Below are positions 1-6,063 of a stretch of DNA of 8,783 nucleotides, piece by piece (position 1 is the first letter of the stretch; the number at the start of each line of letters is the position of its first letter). The notes under the pieces are model-generated. The model saw only the letters and a list, made by a program, of their open reading frames with translations, was not told the origin of the DNA and searched no databases. The stretch covers positions 1-8,783 of the forward strand of contig JAFIEC010000387.1 in NCBI GenBank assembly GCA_020832725.1, in the 5' to 3' direction. Source of the DNA: Paracoccaceae bacterium. GTDB lineage: Bacteria > Pseudomonadota > Alphaproteobacteria > Rhodobacterales > Rhodobacteraceae. A program made the translations under genes and the position numbers.

Positions 1-155
1 CGCGCGGCCACGCCGCCGGGGCGCAGGCTGACCCGTCCCGGCAGGTCGTCTCCGGGCCCCGGGGCGCGGGCACTTCGGGCGATCACGTCCCAATGCGCCG
101 CCCCCGCGATCACCACGCGGGCGGGTGGCCTGGGCAGGGGGGCGAGATGCTCCAT
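1..155 (-). CDS. PfkB-family carbohydrate/nucleoside kinase, N-terminal part only (possibly pseudouridine kinase-like)
   Basis: Too short for a usual ORF list because the window cuts it at base 1; only about 51 N-terminal residues are visible. Reading the minus strand from the ATG at 155 gives a short basic/proline lead, then VVIAGAAHWDVIARS, then PGPGDDLPGRV and RPGGVAA. The strand followed by G-A-x-x-x-D, and the PGxxLPG...GG segment, are the N-terminal substrate-binding signature of the PfkB/ribokinase fold. These are cytosolic enzymes that phosphorylate sugars or nucleosides with ATP. The GAAHWD form recalls pseudouridine kinases, but the ATP site and catalytic Asp lie outside the window, so the substrate is open. 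The ATG at 155 is the only ATG in frame after an in-frame stop at 228-230; its ribosome site is weak (AGG a few bases upstream). It diverges from rpsB. PfkB family fairly likely; PsuK only a suggestion. Confidence 0.72.
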   Translation of the reverse strand, partial: MEHLAPLPRPPARVVIAGAAHWDVIARSARAPGPGDDLPGRVSLRPGGVAA

Positions 156-205
156 TGCGCCTGTCTGGCGCGGCGTGCCCGCGCTGGCAAGGAAAAGGCG
201 CGGGC

Positions 206-234
206 TTGCATCCCCCGGGGCGGGGCGCTAAGGG
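206..234 (+). promoter_or_regulatory. Weak candidate promoter for rpsB-tsf
   Basis: The 190-bp gap between the divergent kinase and rpsB must hold the rpsB promoter. The only arrangement that stands out is TTGCAT at 206-211, a 17-base GC-rich spacer, then TAAGGG at 229-234. Only TTG of the -35 fits the sigma-70 consensus well and the -10 match is poor, so this is a guess by position. The rest of 156-331 is GC-rich and shows nothing else I can name. Confidence 0.2.
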
Positions 235-331
235 GGCACCACTTCACAGGCGGGGTCGGGCCTGCGGGACAGACATCCCCGCAAGGTCCACCGGTTGGGC
301 AGATGCCCTGAGCCCCGCCAAGGCGCAAACC

Positions 332-340
332 GGAAAGGAA
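332..340 (+). promoter_or_regulatory. Ribosome binding site of rpsB
   Basis: GGAAAGGAA ends 5 bases before the ATG at 346. It sets the rpsB start there and argues against the longer in-frame reading from TTG at 295, whose extra 17 residues do not resemble S2. Confidence 0.85.
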
Positions 341-345
341 ACGAC

Positions 346-1176
346 ATGGCGCTGCCTGATTTCTCCCTGCGTCAGCTTCTTGAAGCTGGCGTGCACTTCG
401 GCCACCAGACCCATCGCTGGAACCCGCGCATGGCCCCCTTTATCTACGGGGCCAAGAACGGCATCCACATCATCGACCTGACCCAGACCGTGCCGATGCT
501 CGACGCCGCGCTGAACGCGGTGCGCGAGACCGTGGCCAAGGGCGGGCGCATCCTGTTCGTGGGCACCAAGCGCCAGGCGCAGCAGCCCATCGCCGACGCC
601 GCAGAGCGGTCGGCGCAGTATTTCATGAAACACCGCTGGCTGGGCGGTACGCTGACCAACTGGCAGACGGTGTCGGCCTCGATCCAGCGGCTGAAATCCT
701 ATGACGAGCAACTGGATGGCGGGGCCGACGGCCTCACCAAGAAGGAACGCCTCAACATGGAGCGGGAGCGCACCAAGCTGCAGGCCAGCCTGGGCGGCAT
801 CCGCGAGATGGGTGGCGTGCCCGACCTGCTGTTTGTCGTCGACGTCAAGAAAGAGGCCCTTGCCGTTCAGGAAGCGCGCAAGCTCGGGATTCCGGTCGTC
901 GCCATCGTCGACACCAATTGCAGCCCCGATGGCGTGGATTACCTGATCCCCGGCAATGACGATGCGGCCCGTGCGATCTCGCTCTATTGCGACCTGGCGG
1001 CCCGTGCGGCGCTGGATGGCATGTCGGCCCAGCTTGGGGCGGCGGGTGTCGATATCGGCGCGCTGGAAGAGGCCCCCGCCGAAGAGGCGCTTGCCGAACC
1101 CGCAGCCGAAGGTCCCGCCGACGATACAGCCGAGGCAGCTCCGCAGGCCGCCGAGGGCGAGAACCAGCCCGCCTGA
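346..1176 (+). CDS. rpsB: 30S ribosomal protein S2
   Basis: Encodes S2 (276 aa), a protein of the small ribosomal subunit on the back of the 30S between head and body; it helps bind S1 in proteobacteria. Visible family signatures are GVHFGHQTHRWNP at residues 15-27, the PDLLFVVD strand at 159-166, GIPVVAIVDTN at 181-191 and the PGNDDAARAI segment at 202-211. The start at 346 follows a good Shine-Dalgarno and gives the usual MALPDFSLRQLLEAG beginning. The C-terminus carries a tail of about 36 residues rich in Ala, Glu and Pro (from about residue 240), longer than E. coli S2; such low-complexity tails are common in alphaproteobacterial S2 and are probably disordered. It is the first gene of the rpsB-tsf operon, with 80 bp to tsf. 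Identity is essentially certain. Confidence 0.98.
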   Translation: MALPDFSLRQLLEAGVHFGHQTHRWNPRMAPFIYGAKNGIHIIDLTQTVPMLDAALNAVRETVAKGGRILFVGTKRQAQQPIADAAERSAQYFMKHRWLGGTLTNWQTVSASIQRLKSYDEQLDGGADGLTKKERLNMERERTKLQASLGGIREMGGVPDLLFVVDVKKEALAVQEARKLGIPVVAIVDTNCSPDGVDYLIPGNDDAARAISLYCDLAARAALDGMSAQLGAAGVDIGALEEAPAEEALAEPAAEGPADDTAEAAPQAAEGENQPA

Positions 1177-1201
1177 ACCGGGCCCCGTCACGAAACCGAT
1201 A

Positions 1202-1227
1202 CGGAACCGGGGCCACACCCGGTTCCG
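1202..1227 (+). terminator. Perfect 10-bp hairpin between rpsB and tsf (partial terminator/attenuator candidate)
   Basis: CGGAACCGGG (1202-1211) and CCCGGTTCCG (1218-1227) are perfect inverted copies around the 6-base loop GCCACA. No T-run follows, so it is not a classical intrinsic terminator. It may lower tsf expression relative to rpsB, pause polymerase or protect the rpsB end of the mRNA; a partial terminator between rpsB and tsf is known in E. coli. A second copy of the left arm (GAACCGGG, 1175-1182) overlaps the rpsB stop codon and could pair with the same right arm. The structure is seen; the role is inferred. Confidence 0.55.
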
Positions 1228-1244
1228 ACCGACATGTGTGATTC

Positions 1245-1250
1245 GAGGAG
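1245..1250 (+). promoter_or_regulatory. Ribosome binding site of tsf
   Basis: GAGGAG, part of the purine run GAGGAGAGAG, lies 6 bases before the ATG at 1257. It is stronger than most other sites in the window and lies 17 bases downstream of the intercistronic hairpin, so the hairpin does not cover it. Confidence 0.85.
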
Positions 1251-1256
1251 AGAGTC

Positions 1257-2132
1257 ATGGCGATCACCGCCCAGATGGTGAAGGAACTGCGCGAGAAGAC
1301 CGGCGCAGGCATGATGGATGCAAAGAAGGCGCTGACCGAAACCGCCGGCGACATGGAAGCTGCCGTGGACTGGCTGCGCACCAAGGGGCTGGCCACGGCT
1401 GCCAAGAAATCGGGCCGCACCGCAGCCGAGGGGCTGGTGGGTGTCGCGGTCTCGGGTGGCACCGGCGTTCTGGTGGAGGTGAATTCCGAAACCGATTTCG
1501 TCGGCAAGAACGCCGATTTCCAGGAAATGGTGAGCACCTTCACCACGGCCGCGCTGGACACCCCCGACCTCGAGGCGCTGAAGGCGGCCGAGATTTCCGG
1601 CAAGAGCGTCGAGGCCACCCTGACCGCAGCCATCGCCCGCATCGGCGAGAACATGAGCCTGCGCCGCATGGGTCGGCTGTCGGGTGACAGCGTCGCCGCC
1701 TATGTGCACGGAAGCGTGGCCGACGGCCTTGGCAAGATCGGTGTGCTGGTGGCGCTGTCGGGCACGGACAACGGGATCGGTCGCCAGATCGCGATGCATA
1801 TCGCTGCGGCCGCGCCTGCCTCTCTCTCCGAGGCGGATCTCGACCCCGCCCTGGTGGAGCGCGAGAAGCAGGTTCTGACCGAGCAGGCCCGGGAATCGGG
1901 CAAGCCCGAGGCGGTGATCGAGAAGATGATCGTCGGGCGGCTGAACAAGTTCTTCGAAGAGGTGACGCTGCTCAAGCAGAAGTTCGTCATCGACCCCGAC
2001 AAGACCGTGGCCCAGGCCGCCGAAGAGGCTGGCGTCACCGTCACCGGCTTTCTGCGCTTTGCCGTGGGCGAGGGAATCGAGAAGCAGGAAGAGGATTTCG
2101 CCGCCGAGGTCGCCAAGACCCTCGCTGGCTGA
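1257..2132 (+). CDS. tsf: Translation elongation factor Ts
   Basis: EF-Ts (291 aa) is the nucleotide exchange factor that releases GDP from EF-Tu in the cytosol so that EF-Tu can rebind GTP and aminoacyl-tRNA. The N-terminal UBA-like domain (about residues 1-50) shows MVKELREKTGAGMMDAKKAL, the standard EF-Ts opening. The EF-Tu contact motif TDFV is at 79-82, preceded by VEVNSE and followed by KN. The core domain continues to the C-terminal FLRFAVGEGIEKQEEDFAAE segment. Length matches bacterial EF-Ts that keep both core subdomains and the coiled-coil insertion. Start and ribosome site are unambiguous. It is the second and last plus-strand gene here: pyrH and frr, which follow tsf in many alphaproteobacteria, are not present, and the next gene runs the opposite way. 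Confidence 0.98.
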   Translation: MAITAQMVKELREKTGAGMMDAKKALTETAGDMEAAVDWLRTKGLATAAKKSGRTAAEGLVGVAVSGGTGVLVEVNSETDFVGKNADFQEMVSTFTTAALDTPDLEALKAAEISGKSVEATLTAAIARIGENMSLRRMGRLSGDSVAAYVHGSVADGLGKIGVLVALSGTDNGIGRQIAMHIAAAAPASLSEADLDPALVEREKQVLTEQARESGKPEAVIEKMIVGRLNKFFEEVTLLKQKFVIDPDKTVAQAAEEAGVTVTGFLRFAVGEGIEKQEEDFAAEVAKTLAG

Positions 2133-2154
2133 ACACCTGTTCGTATCGTTGCCG

Positions 2155-2184
2155 GGGGCGGATTCGCAGGGGCCCGCCCCTTGC
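2155..2184 (+). terminator. GC-rich hairpin just after tsf (terminator candidate)
   Basis: Starting 22 bases after the tsf stop, GGGGCGG (2155-2161) can pair with CCGCCCC (2174-2180). Alternatively GCAGGGG (2166-2172) pairs across a CCCG loop with CCCC-TGC (2177-2184, one bulged T). Either gives a 7-bp GC stem, followed only by a short TTT at 2187-2189. The position suits the end of the rpsB-tsf transcript, but the T-run is weak. Confidence 0.4.
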
Positions 2185-2218
2185 CGTTTCAGGGATGCTT
2201 CTGGAAGCGGGTGCGGGT

Positions 2219-2260
2219 GGGACCGGACGCGGCGCCATAATCGAGGCGACGCCCGGTCCC
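2219..2260. terminator. Long imperfect hairpin between convergent tsf and luxR-type gene
   Basis: GGGACCGG (2219-2226) pairs perfectly with CCGGTCCC (2253-2260). Inside, CG (2228-2229) pairs with CG (2250-2251), and CGCC (2233-2236) pairs with GGCG (2245-2248) around the loop ATAATCGA. About 14 pairs form over 42 bases. There is no T-run on either side. It is probably 3'-end structure of the tsf transcript. Confidence 0.35.
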
Positions 2261-2290
2261 CGTTCCACGGCTCAATTGCCGCCACTCACG

Positions 2291-2302
2291 GAACAATTGT
2301 TC
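2291..2302. repeat. 12-bp perfect palindrome GAACAATTGTTC
   Basis: A perfect dyad in the gap between two convergent genes; symmetry stops at the next base on each side. It could be a binding site for a dimeric regulator, but it is upstream of neither flanking gene, so no target is evident. Chance is possible. Confidence 0.4.
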
Positions 2303-2321
2303 ATACCAATCCTGAACTTAA

Positions 2322-2346
2322 TGGGTAGTAGGGAAAACCTTACCCA
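2322..2346 (-). terminator. Hairpin over the stop codon of the luxR-type gene (terminator candidate)
   Basis: TGGGTA (2322-2327) pairs with TACCCA (2341-2346), and AGG (2330-2332) pairs with CCT (2338-2340) around a GAAAA loop, leaving a 2-base bulge. That is 9 pairs in 25 bases, including the TAA stop of the minus-strand gene (2340-2342). A second stem, GATGGTG/CACCATC (2349-2355/2360-2366, loop GCTT), lies in the last codons. No clear T-run follows on the minus strand. Confidence 0.35.
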
Positions 2347-3179
2347 GGGATGGTGGCTTCACCATCAACCGGCACGCGAGACAGCTCGTAGGCCAAGGGC
2401 AGGGCGCGGTGATCCGGGCTGTCTGCCACTGTCGCGAACAAGGCGTTGTGCCGCACCAGCCGCACCAGCGCCTGTGCGGTGGTGTCGGTATGAAGCGCCT
2501 CGCGCGCCAGCCTCAGGTGCTTTTCCACGGTGACCACCGAGAGGCCGAGGATCTGGCTGATCTGGGCCGAGGATTTCCCCTCGGCCACCCATTCCAGCAC
2601 CTCGCGCTGCCGCTCTGTCAGATCCGCCCCGGGAACCGGGCGCGGCAAGGTGAGCAGACGCTGGTGCAGCACCTGGGCGAACAGGGTGTTTGTCGCGCCT
2701 TCTTGCCGCCAGAGTGCGTCAACCTGCCGCTGTGTCATGCGCGGCGGTGCGACGAAACTGATGCCCGCGCGCGTGCGGCGGCAGGATGTGGGAAAGCTGA
2801 TGGTGATCCCCGCAGAATAGCCCAGCCTTCGGTGCAGGCGGATCGAGGCCAACTCGCTGCGGCTGAGGCGGCCTGCGGCGAGTTCCCGCGCTGTCACCGA
2901 CCACGAGATGGTGCCCGTACGCTCGCCGACAAAACGGGTGAGGGGCGAGGCGGCCATTGCCTCATGGAGCGTGTTCATCCGGCGCGGCTCCATCGTGCTG
3001 AGCACCAATGCGTCCGACAATTCGCCGAATCGATCTCCGGGGGCGTTGCGGGCAAGGCCGTAGACCAGCACAGGAAAGCTGCGGTGAGCCATCGCTTCGC
3101 AGAATACCTCCCAGGCGCTGTCCACGCCAGGCGCGGTAACGATTCTGCTCAGGGTGTCAAGCTCGGTGCTGGGTGTCAT
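2340..3179 (-). CDS. LuxR-family transcriptional regulator (LuxR solo with degenerate signal-binding pocket)
   Basis: A 279-aa regulator with the two-part LuxR layout. Residues about 8-165 look like an autoinducer-binding-type domain (VLVYGLARN near 38-44, then SPLTRF and TISW near 79-93). Residues about 186-245 form a GerE/LuxR helix-turn-helix: LTERQREVLEWVAEGKSSAQI, then LGLSVVTVEKHL, where TVEKHL is the recognition helix. About 30 further residues follow the HTH, which is unusual since the HTH normally ends these proteins. Residues that hold acyl-homoserine lactones look replaced: Ser stands where the Asp of the DP pair is expected, and the WxxxY pair is not obvious. No luxI is nearby, so any ligand is unknown. 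I chose the ATG at 3179; a TTG at 3182 adds one residue. The ribosome site is weak (AGAAAG). It diverges from the FAD oxidoreductase, its most likely target. Confidence 0.85.
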   Translation of the reverse strand: MTPSTELDTLSRIVTAPGVDSAWEVFCEAMAHRSFPVLVYGLARNAPGDRFGELSDALVLSTMEPRRMNTLHEAMAASPLTRFVGERTGTISWSVTARELAAGRLSRSELASIRLHRRLGYSAGITISFPTSCRRTRAGISFVAPPRMTQRQVDALWRQEGATNTLFAQVLHQRLLTLPRPVPGADLTERQREVLEWVAEGKSSAQISQILGLSVVTVEKHLRLAREALHTDTTAQALVRLVRHNALFATVADSPDHRALPLAYELSRVPVDGEATIPG

Positions 3180-3193
3180 CAAATGGCTTTCTG

Positions 3194-3233
3194 TTCGCGA
3201 AATAATGTTGCCGTGGCGCGTTCATGAAATCAA
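3194..3233 (-). promoter_or_regulatory. Candidate promoter and operator region of the divergent luxR/oxidoreductase pair
   Basis: The 112-bp spacer 3180-3291 holds two perfect 8-bp palindromes, TTCGCGAA (3194-3201) and TTCATGAA (3221-3228). On the minus strand, TTGATT (3228-3233) and CAACAT (3205-3210) are 17 bases apart, a weak sigma-70-like pair facing the luxR-type gene. I see no good plus-strand promoter for the oxidoreductase. The palindromes could be operator sites for the regulator, but short dyads also occur by chance. Confidence 0.25.
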
Positions 3234-3291
3234 GACATGGTCTTTTCTTCGCCAACCGCCTGTGCCATCTGCCGGGCAGCTGGGGGCATGC

Positions 3292-4479
3292 ATGGAAAAG
3301 CGCTGGGATGTCATCGTCGTAGGGGGGGCCGTGCTGGGTGCGTCGGTCGCCTTCTGGCTCTCGCGTCTGTCGGAGGGGCGTGCCCGCGTTCTGGTGGTGG
3401 AGCGTGATCCGTCGTTTGCGCGGGCCTCCACGGCGCTGTCGGTGGCCTCGATCCGGCTGCAGTTCACCAACCCCGTGAATGTGGCGATCTCGCGCATGGG
3501 GGTGGATTTCATCCGCCGTTTCGCCGAGGAGACGGGGCTTGCCCGGGGTGAGGCGGACCTTGGGCTGAAGGAGAACGGCTATCTGTTTCTGGCCAGTGAC
3601 AGCACGCGCGCGGCGCGGCTGGAGGATCTGGCCGCCATGCAACGTGCCCATGGGGCGGGCACGCTGGTGCTGTCCCGGGCCGAGCTGGGCGCGCGTCTGC
3701 CGTGGATGAATGTCGGCGATGTCGAAGCCGCCAGCCTTGGCCCGCGCGACGAGGGATGGTTCGACAACATGGGCCTTGTTTCGGGGCTGCGCCGGGCGGC
3801 CGAGGCCCGGGGCGTGCGGTTCCTGCGCGACGAGGCGACGGCCCTGCAGATGGCGGGACCGCGCGTGACCGGGGTGCATCTGGCGGGTGCGGGCCTGCTG
3901 CAGGCAGGCGCGGTGGTGAATGCCGCAGGCACCTCGGCGGCAATCGTGGCGCGATGGGCGGGTGTGACCCTGCCGGTGGAGCCGCGCAAGCGCACGGTCT
4001 TTGTCGTCGATGCGCCCGACCTGCGCGCACCCGGCGCGCCGCTGATCGTGGATCATCAGGGGCTTTACCTGCGTCCCGAAGGACCGCTGTGGCTTTGCGC
4101 GGCCAGTCCCGAAGAGGAGGACGGTCCCGCCGATCCGGACGATTTCACCCCCGATCACGCAGTGTTCGAGGACCGCATCTGGCCCATGCTGCACCACCGC
4201 TCGGACCGGTTTGCGCGGCTGAAGGTCCTGCGCGCATGGGCCGGGCATTACGCCTACAACACGCTGGACCAGAACGCGCTGGTGGGCCATGCGCCGGGGG
4301 TGGAGAACCTCTATCTGTGCAACGGCTTTTCAGGCCACGGATTGCAACAAGCGCCCGCCGTGGGCCGTGGCATGGCCGAACTTGTACTGACGGGGCGATA
4401 TCAGACTCTGGATCTGGCACCCCTTGATCCGATGCGGGTGGTGACGGGGCGGCCGTTCCTTGAAGAGGCAATTGTCTAG
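3292..4479 (+). CDS. FAD-dependent oxidoreductase, DAO superfamily, FOXRED1-like
   Basis: A 395-aa flavoprotein of the D-amino-acid oxidase/sarcosine oxidase superfamily; these oxidise C-N bonds of amino or N-methyl acids with FAD. The FAD Rossmann motif opens the protein: DVIVVGGAVLGAS at residues 6-18, with Ala13 in place of the middle Gly of GxGxxG, and the ribose-binding acid in VVERD (Glu37). SIRLQFTNP (53-61), GHYAYNTLDQNALVG (318-332) and GFSGHGLQQAP (345-355) are the segments I recognise from mitochondrial FOXRED1, as is the end GRYQTLDL...FLEEAIV. FOXRED1 is a complex I assembly factor in animals; the bacterial substrate is not known to me. There is no signal peptide or membrane segment, so it is probably cytosolic. 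The start at 3292 puts the Rossmann strand at the usual distance from Met; an upstream in-frame reading adds 46 unrelated residues. The ribosome site is poor (GGGGG 5 bases upstream). Confidence 0.85.
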   Translation: MEKRWDVIVVGGAVLGASVAFWLSRLSEGRARVLVVERDPSFARASTALSVASIRLQFTNPVNVAISRMGVDFIRRFAEETGLARGEADLGLKENGYLFLASDSTRAARLEDLAAMQRAHGAGTLVLSRAELGARLPWMNVGDVEAASLGPRDEGWFDNMGLVSGLRRAAEARGVRFLRDEATALQMAGPRVTGVHLAGAGLLQAGAVVNAAGTSAAIVARWAGVTLPVEPRKRTVFVVDAPDLRAPGAPLIVDHQGLYLRPEGPLWLCAASPEEEDGPADPDDFTPDHAVFEDRIWPMLHHRSDRFARLKVLRAWAGHYAYNTLDQNALVGHAPGVENLYLCNGFSGHGLQQAPAVGRGMAELVLTGRYQTLDLAPLDPMRVVTGRPFLEEAIV

Positions 4480-4555
4480 GAAATCAATGGTCTGACGAAG
4501 GATGCTCATCCGGGGTCGCAGCTGATGCACTCTGTCGGCATTCGATTTTAGTTAA

Positions 4556-4571
4556 CATAATATATATTATG
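4556..4571. repeat. 16-bp perfect AT-rich palindrome in a convergent gap
   Basis: CATAATATATATTATG is a perfect dyad with 14 of its 16 bases A/T, directly after TTTTAGTTAA, making an AT island (about 4545-4571) in a very GC-rich window. It lies between the 3' ends of the oxidoreductase (4479) and phoB (4622), with no gene starting nearby on either strand. It could be a binding site for an AT-preferring nucleoid protein, or 3'-end structure for phoB, but no GC-rich stem is present. The rest of 4480-4621 holds only a weak GGAT/ATCC stem at 4500-4511. Confidence 0.6.
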
Positions 4572-4621
4572 CGACTTAAGGATAAACGACCACATCCGTA
4601 TCCCGCGCCCCGGTCTGTTTC

Positions 4622-5323
4622 CTATCCCAGCGCGTAGCCGGCCCCGCGCACGGTGCGGATCGGGTCTGCCCCGCCGTTCTGGCACAATGCCTTGCGCAGG
4701 CGTCCCACATGCACATCGACGGTGCGGCTCTCGACATAGATGTCGCGGCCCCAGACACGATCGAGCAATTGCTCCCGGCTCCAGACGCGGCCGGGCTTTT
4801 CGAGGAAGGCGCTCAGCAGACGGTATTCTGTCGGGCCCAGGTGCAGCGGTGCTCCGGCGCGGAACACGCGATGCTGATCGGCGTCCATCTCGATATCGTC
4901 ATGCACCAGCCGCAGCCCCACGCTGGCCGGTCGCGTCCGGCGCAGGTTGGCCCGCAGGCGCGCCATCAGCTCGTTGATGGAATACGGCTTGAGCACGTAG
5001 TCGTCGGCACCCGTTTCCAGCCCGCGCACCCGGTCTTCTTCCTCGGTGCGGGCCGAGATCATGATCACCGGAATGTCGCGCGTCTCCACCCGGCTCTTGA
5101 TGCGGCGGCAGACCTCGATGCCCGAGACCCGCGGCAGCATCCAGTCCAGCAGGATGATGTCGGGCGGCTGTTCGGAGACCATGAGCAGTGCCTCCTCGCC
5201 ATCCTCTGCGGTCATGGTGCGGTAGCCCTCGGCCTCGAGGTTGTAGGAGAGCATGGCCCGCTGGCCCGGCTCGTCGTCGACCACCAGCACCAGTGGAACG
5301 GTGGAGACAGCGTTCATGTTCAT
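4622..5323 (-). CDS. phoB: Phosphate regulon response regulator PhoB (OmpR/PhoB family)
   Basis: A 233-aa two-domain cytosolic response regulator. The receiver domain (about 10-127) has the acidic pair Asp16-Asp17 in VVDDE, phosphoacceptor Asp60 in ILLDWMLP, Ser90 in MISAR and Lys112 in LKPYS. The C-terminal winged helix (about 137-233) shows LGPTEYRLL, the recognition helix SRTVDVHVGRLRKAL (199-213) and the wing ending RTVRGAGYAL. The WMLP and RTVRGAGYAL wording is typical of PhoB rather than other OmpR-type regulators. Phosphorylated PhoB binds Pho boxes and activates phosphate-scavenging genes. The start at 5323 overlaps the phoU stop as ATGA, suggesting translational coupling; a second ATG at 5317, 7 bases after the AGGGG run, is also possible and would remove two residues. 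phoB is the last gene of its transcript and converges on the oxidoreductase. Confidence 0.95.
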   Translation of the reverse strand: MNMNAVSTVPLVLVVDDEPGQRAMLSYNLEAEGYRTMTAEDGEEALLMVSEQPPDIILLDWMLPRVSGIEVCRRIKSRVETRDIPVIMISARTEEEDRVRGLETGADDYVLKPYSINELMARLRANLRRTRPASVGLRLVHDDIEMDADQHRVFRAGAPLHLGPTEYRLLSAFLEKPGRVWSREQLLDRVWGRDIYVESRTVDVHVGRLRKALCQNGGADPIRTVRGAGYALG

Positions 5324-6051
5324 CCCCCTGCCCCGTGGCTCCCGATCGCCGCCACCGTCGATGTGTCGTCCTGCTTGGGCCGGTCATCGTCGGGCGTGGA
5401 GCCGGTGGTCATGAACACCACCTGCTCGGCGATCGAGGTGACATGGTCGCCCACCCGCTCCAGGTTCTTGGCGATGAAGAGCAGATGCATGCAAGCGGTG
5501 ATGTTGCGCGGGTCTTCCATCATGTGGGTCAGGAATTCGCGGAACAGCGCCGAATTCATCTGATCCACCTCGCGGTCGCGCACGCGCACGTCCATCGCCA
5601 GGGCGACGTCACGCCGGGCATAGGCGTCCAGCGCATCCTTGAGCATCAGTCGCACGGACTTGGCCATCCGCCGCAGCGAGTTGGAGGCCCCCATGATGGG
5701 CGGGCCCTGCACCAGAACCGGGGTGCGCTTGGCGATGTTCTTGGCGTAATCGCCCATCCGCTCCAGGTTGCCGGCGATCTTCATCACGGTGACGGCAAGG
5801 CGCAGGTCGTCGGCCATGGGCTGGCGCAGGGCGATCATGCGCACCACGGCGGTGTTGATCTCCTCTTCCAGCGCGTCCACCCGCTTGTCCGAGGCGATGA
5901 CCTTCTCGGCCTCCTCCTCGTCGCGCATGTCGAGCGCCTTGGCGGCATCGGCGATGGCGGCCTCCACAAGGCCGCCCATGGTCATGACCATCGCCTCGAT
6001 CTCGCGCAGGTCCTCGTCGAAGGCCTTGCTGGTGTGGGGTCTTTCGTTCAT
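5320..6051 (-). CDS. phoU: Phosphate signalling adaptor PhoU
   Basis: A 243-aa cytosolic, all-helical protein made of two repeated three-helix bundles. PhoU inhibits PhoR-PhoB signalling and restrains Pst uptake when phosphate is ample. The metal-binding E-x-x-x-D motif appears once per bundle in near-identical settings: NLERMGDYAKNIA (Glu97, Asp101) and NLERVGDHVTSIAE (Glu198, Asp202). FDEDLREIEAMVMTMGGLVE at 11-30 is the usual first helix. The start at 6051 follows the strong AAGGAG site; a reading from 6096 adds 15 Arg-rich residues upstream of that site and is unlikely. The C-terminal 25 residues are polar and probably disordered. It overlaps phoB by ATGA. The Pho box at 6156-6173 is about 105 bp upstream, so phoU-phoB is probably induced by PhoB itself. 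Confidence 0.96.
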   Translation of the reverse strand: MNERPHTSKAFDEDLREIEAMVMTMGGLVEAAIADAAKALDMRDEEEAEKVIASDKRVDALEEEINTAVVRMIALRQPMADDLRLAVTVMKIAGNLERMGDYAKNIAKRTPVLVQGPPIMGASNSLRRMAKSVRLMLKDALDAYARRDVALAMDVRVRDREVDQMNSALFREFLTHMMEDPRNITACMHLLFIAKNLERVGDHVTSIAEQVVFMTTGSTPDDDRPKQDDTSTVAAIGSHGAGG

Positions 6052-6057
6052 CTGCCT

Positions 6058-6063
6058 CTCCTT
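6058..6063 (-). promoter_or_regulatory. Ribosome binding site of phoU
   Basis: AAGGAG on the minus strand, 6 bases before the ATG at 6051. It decides the phoU start against the upstream in-frame codon at 6096. Confidence 0.85.

Noticed and set aside
295..345. Upstream TTG start extending RpsB by 17 residues
   Set aside because: The extension does not look like S2, and a good Shine-Dalgarno sits just before the ATG at 346.
244..1218. Long minus-strand open frame across rpsB
   Set aside because: Antisense shadow of a certain gene in GC-rich DNA. The protein is low complexity, rich in Gly, Arg and His, and resembles no family.
2236..2241. CATAAT as a -10 promoter element
   Set aside because: It lies in the loop of the 2219-2260 hairpin, has no -35 at 16-18 bp upstream and no plus-strand gene downstream.
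1188..2285. Long minus-strand open frame across tsf
   Set aside because: Antisense shadow of tsf with no domain signature; the plus strand is certain.
3157..4290. 377-aa minus-strand open frame under the oxidoreductase
   Set aside because: Antisense shadow. The plus-strand protein has a full Rossmann motif and family blocks throughout, while this one has none.
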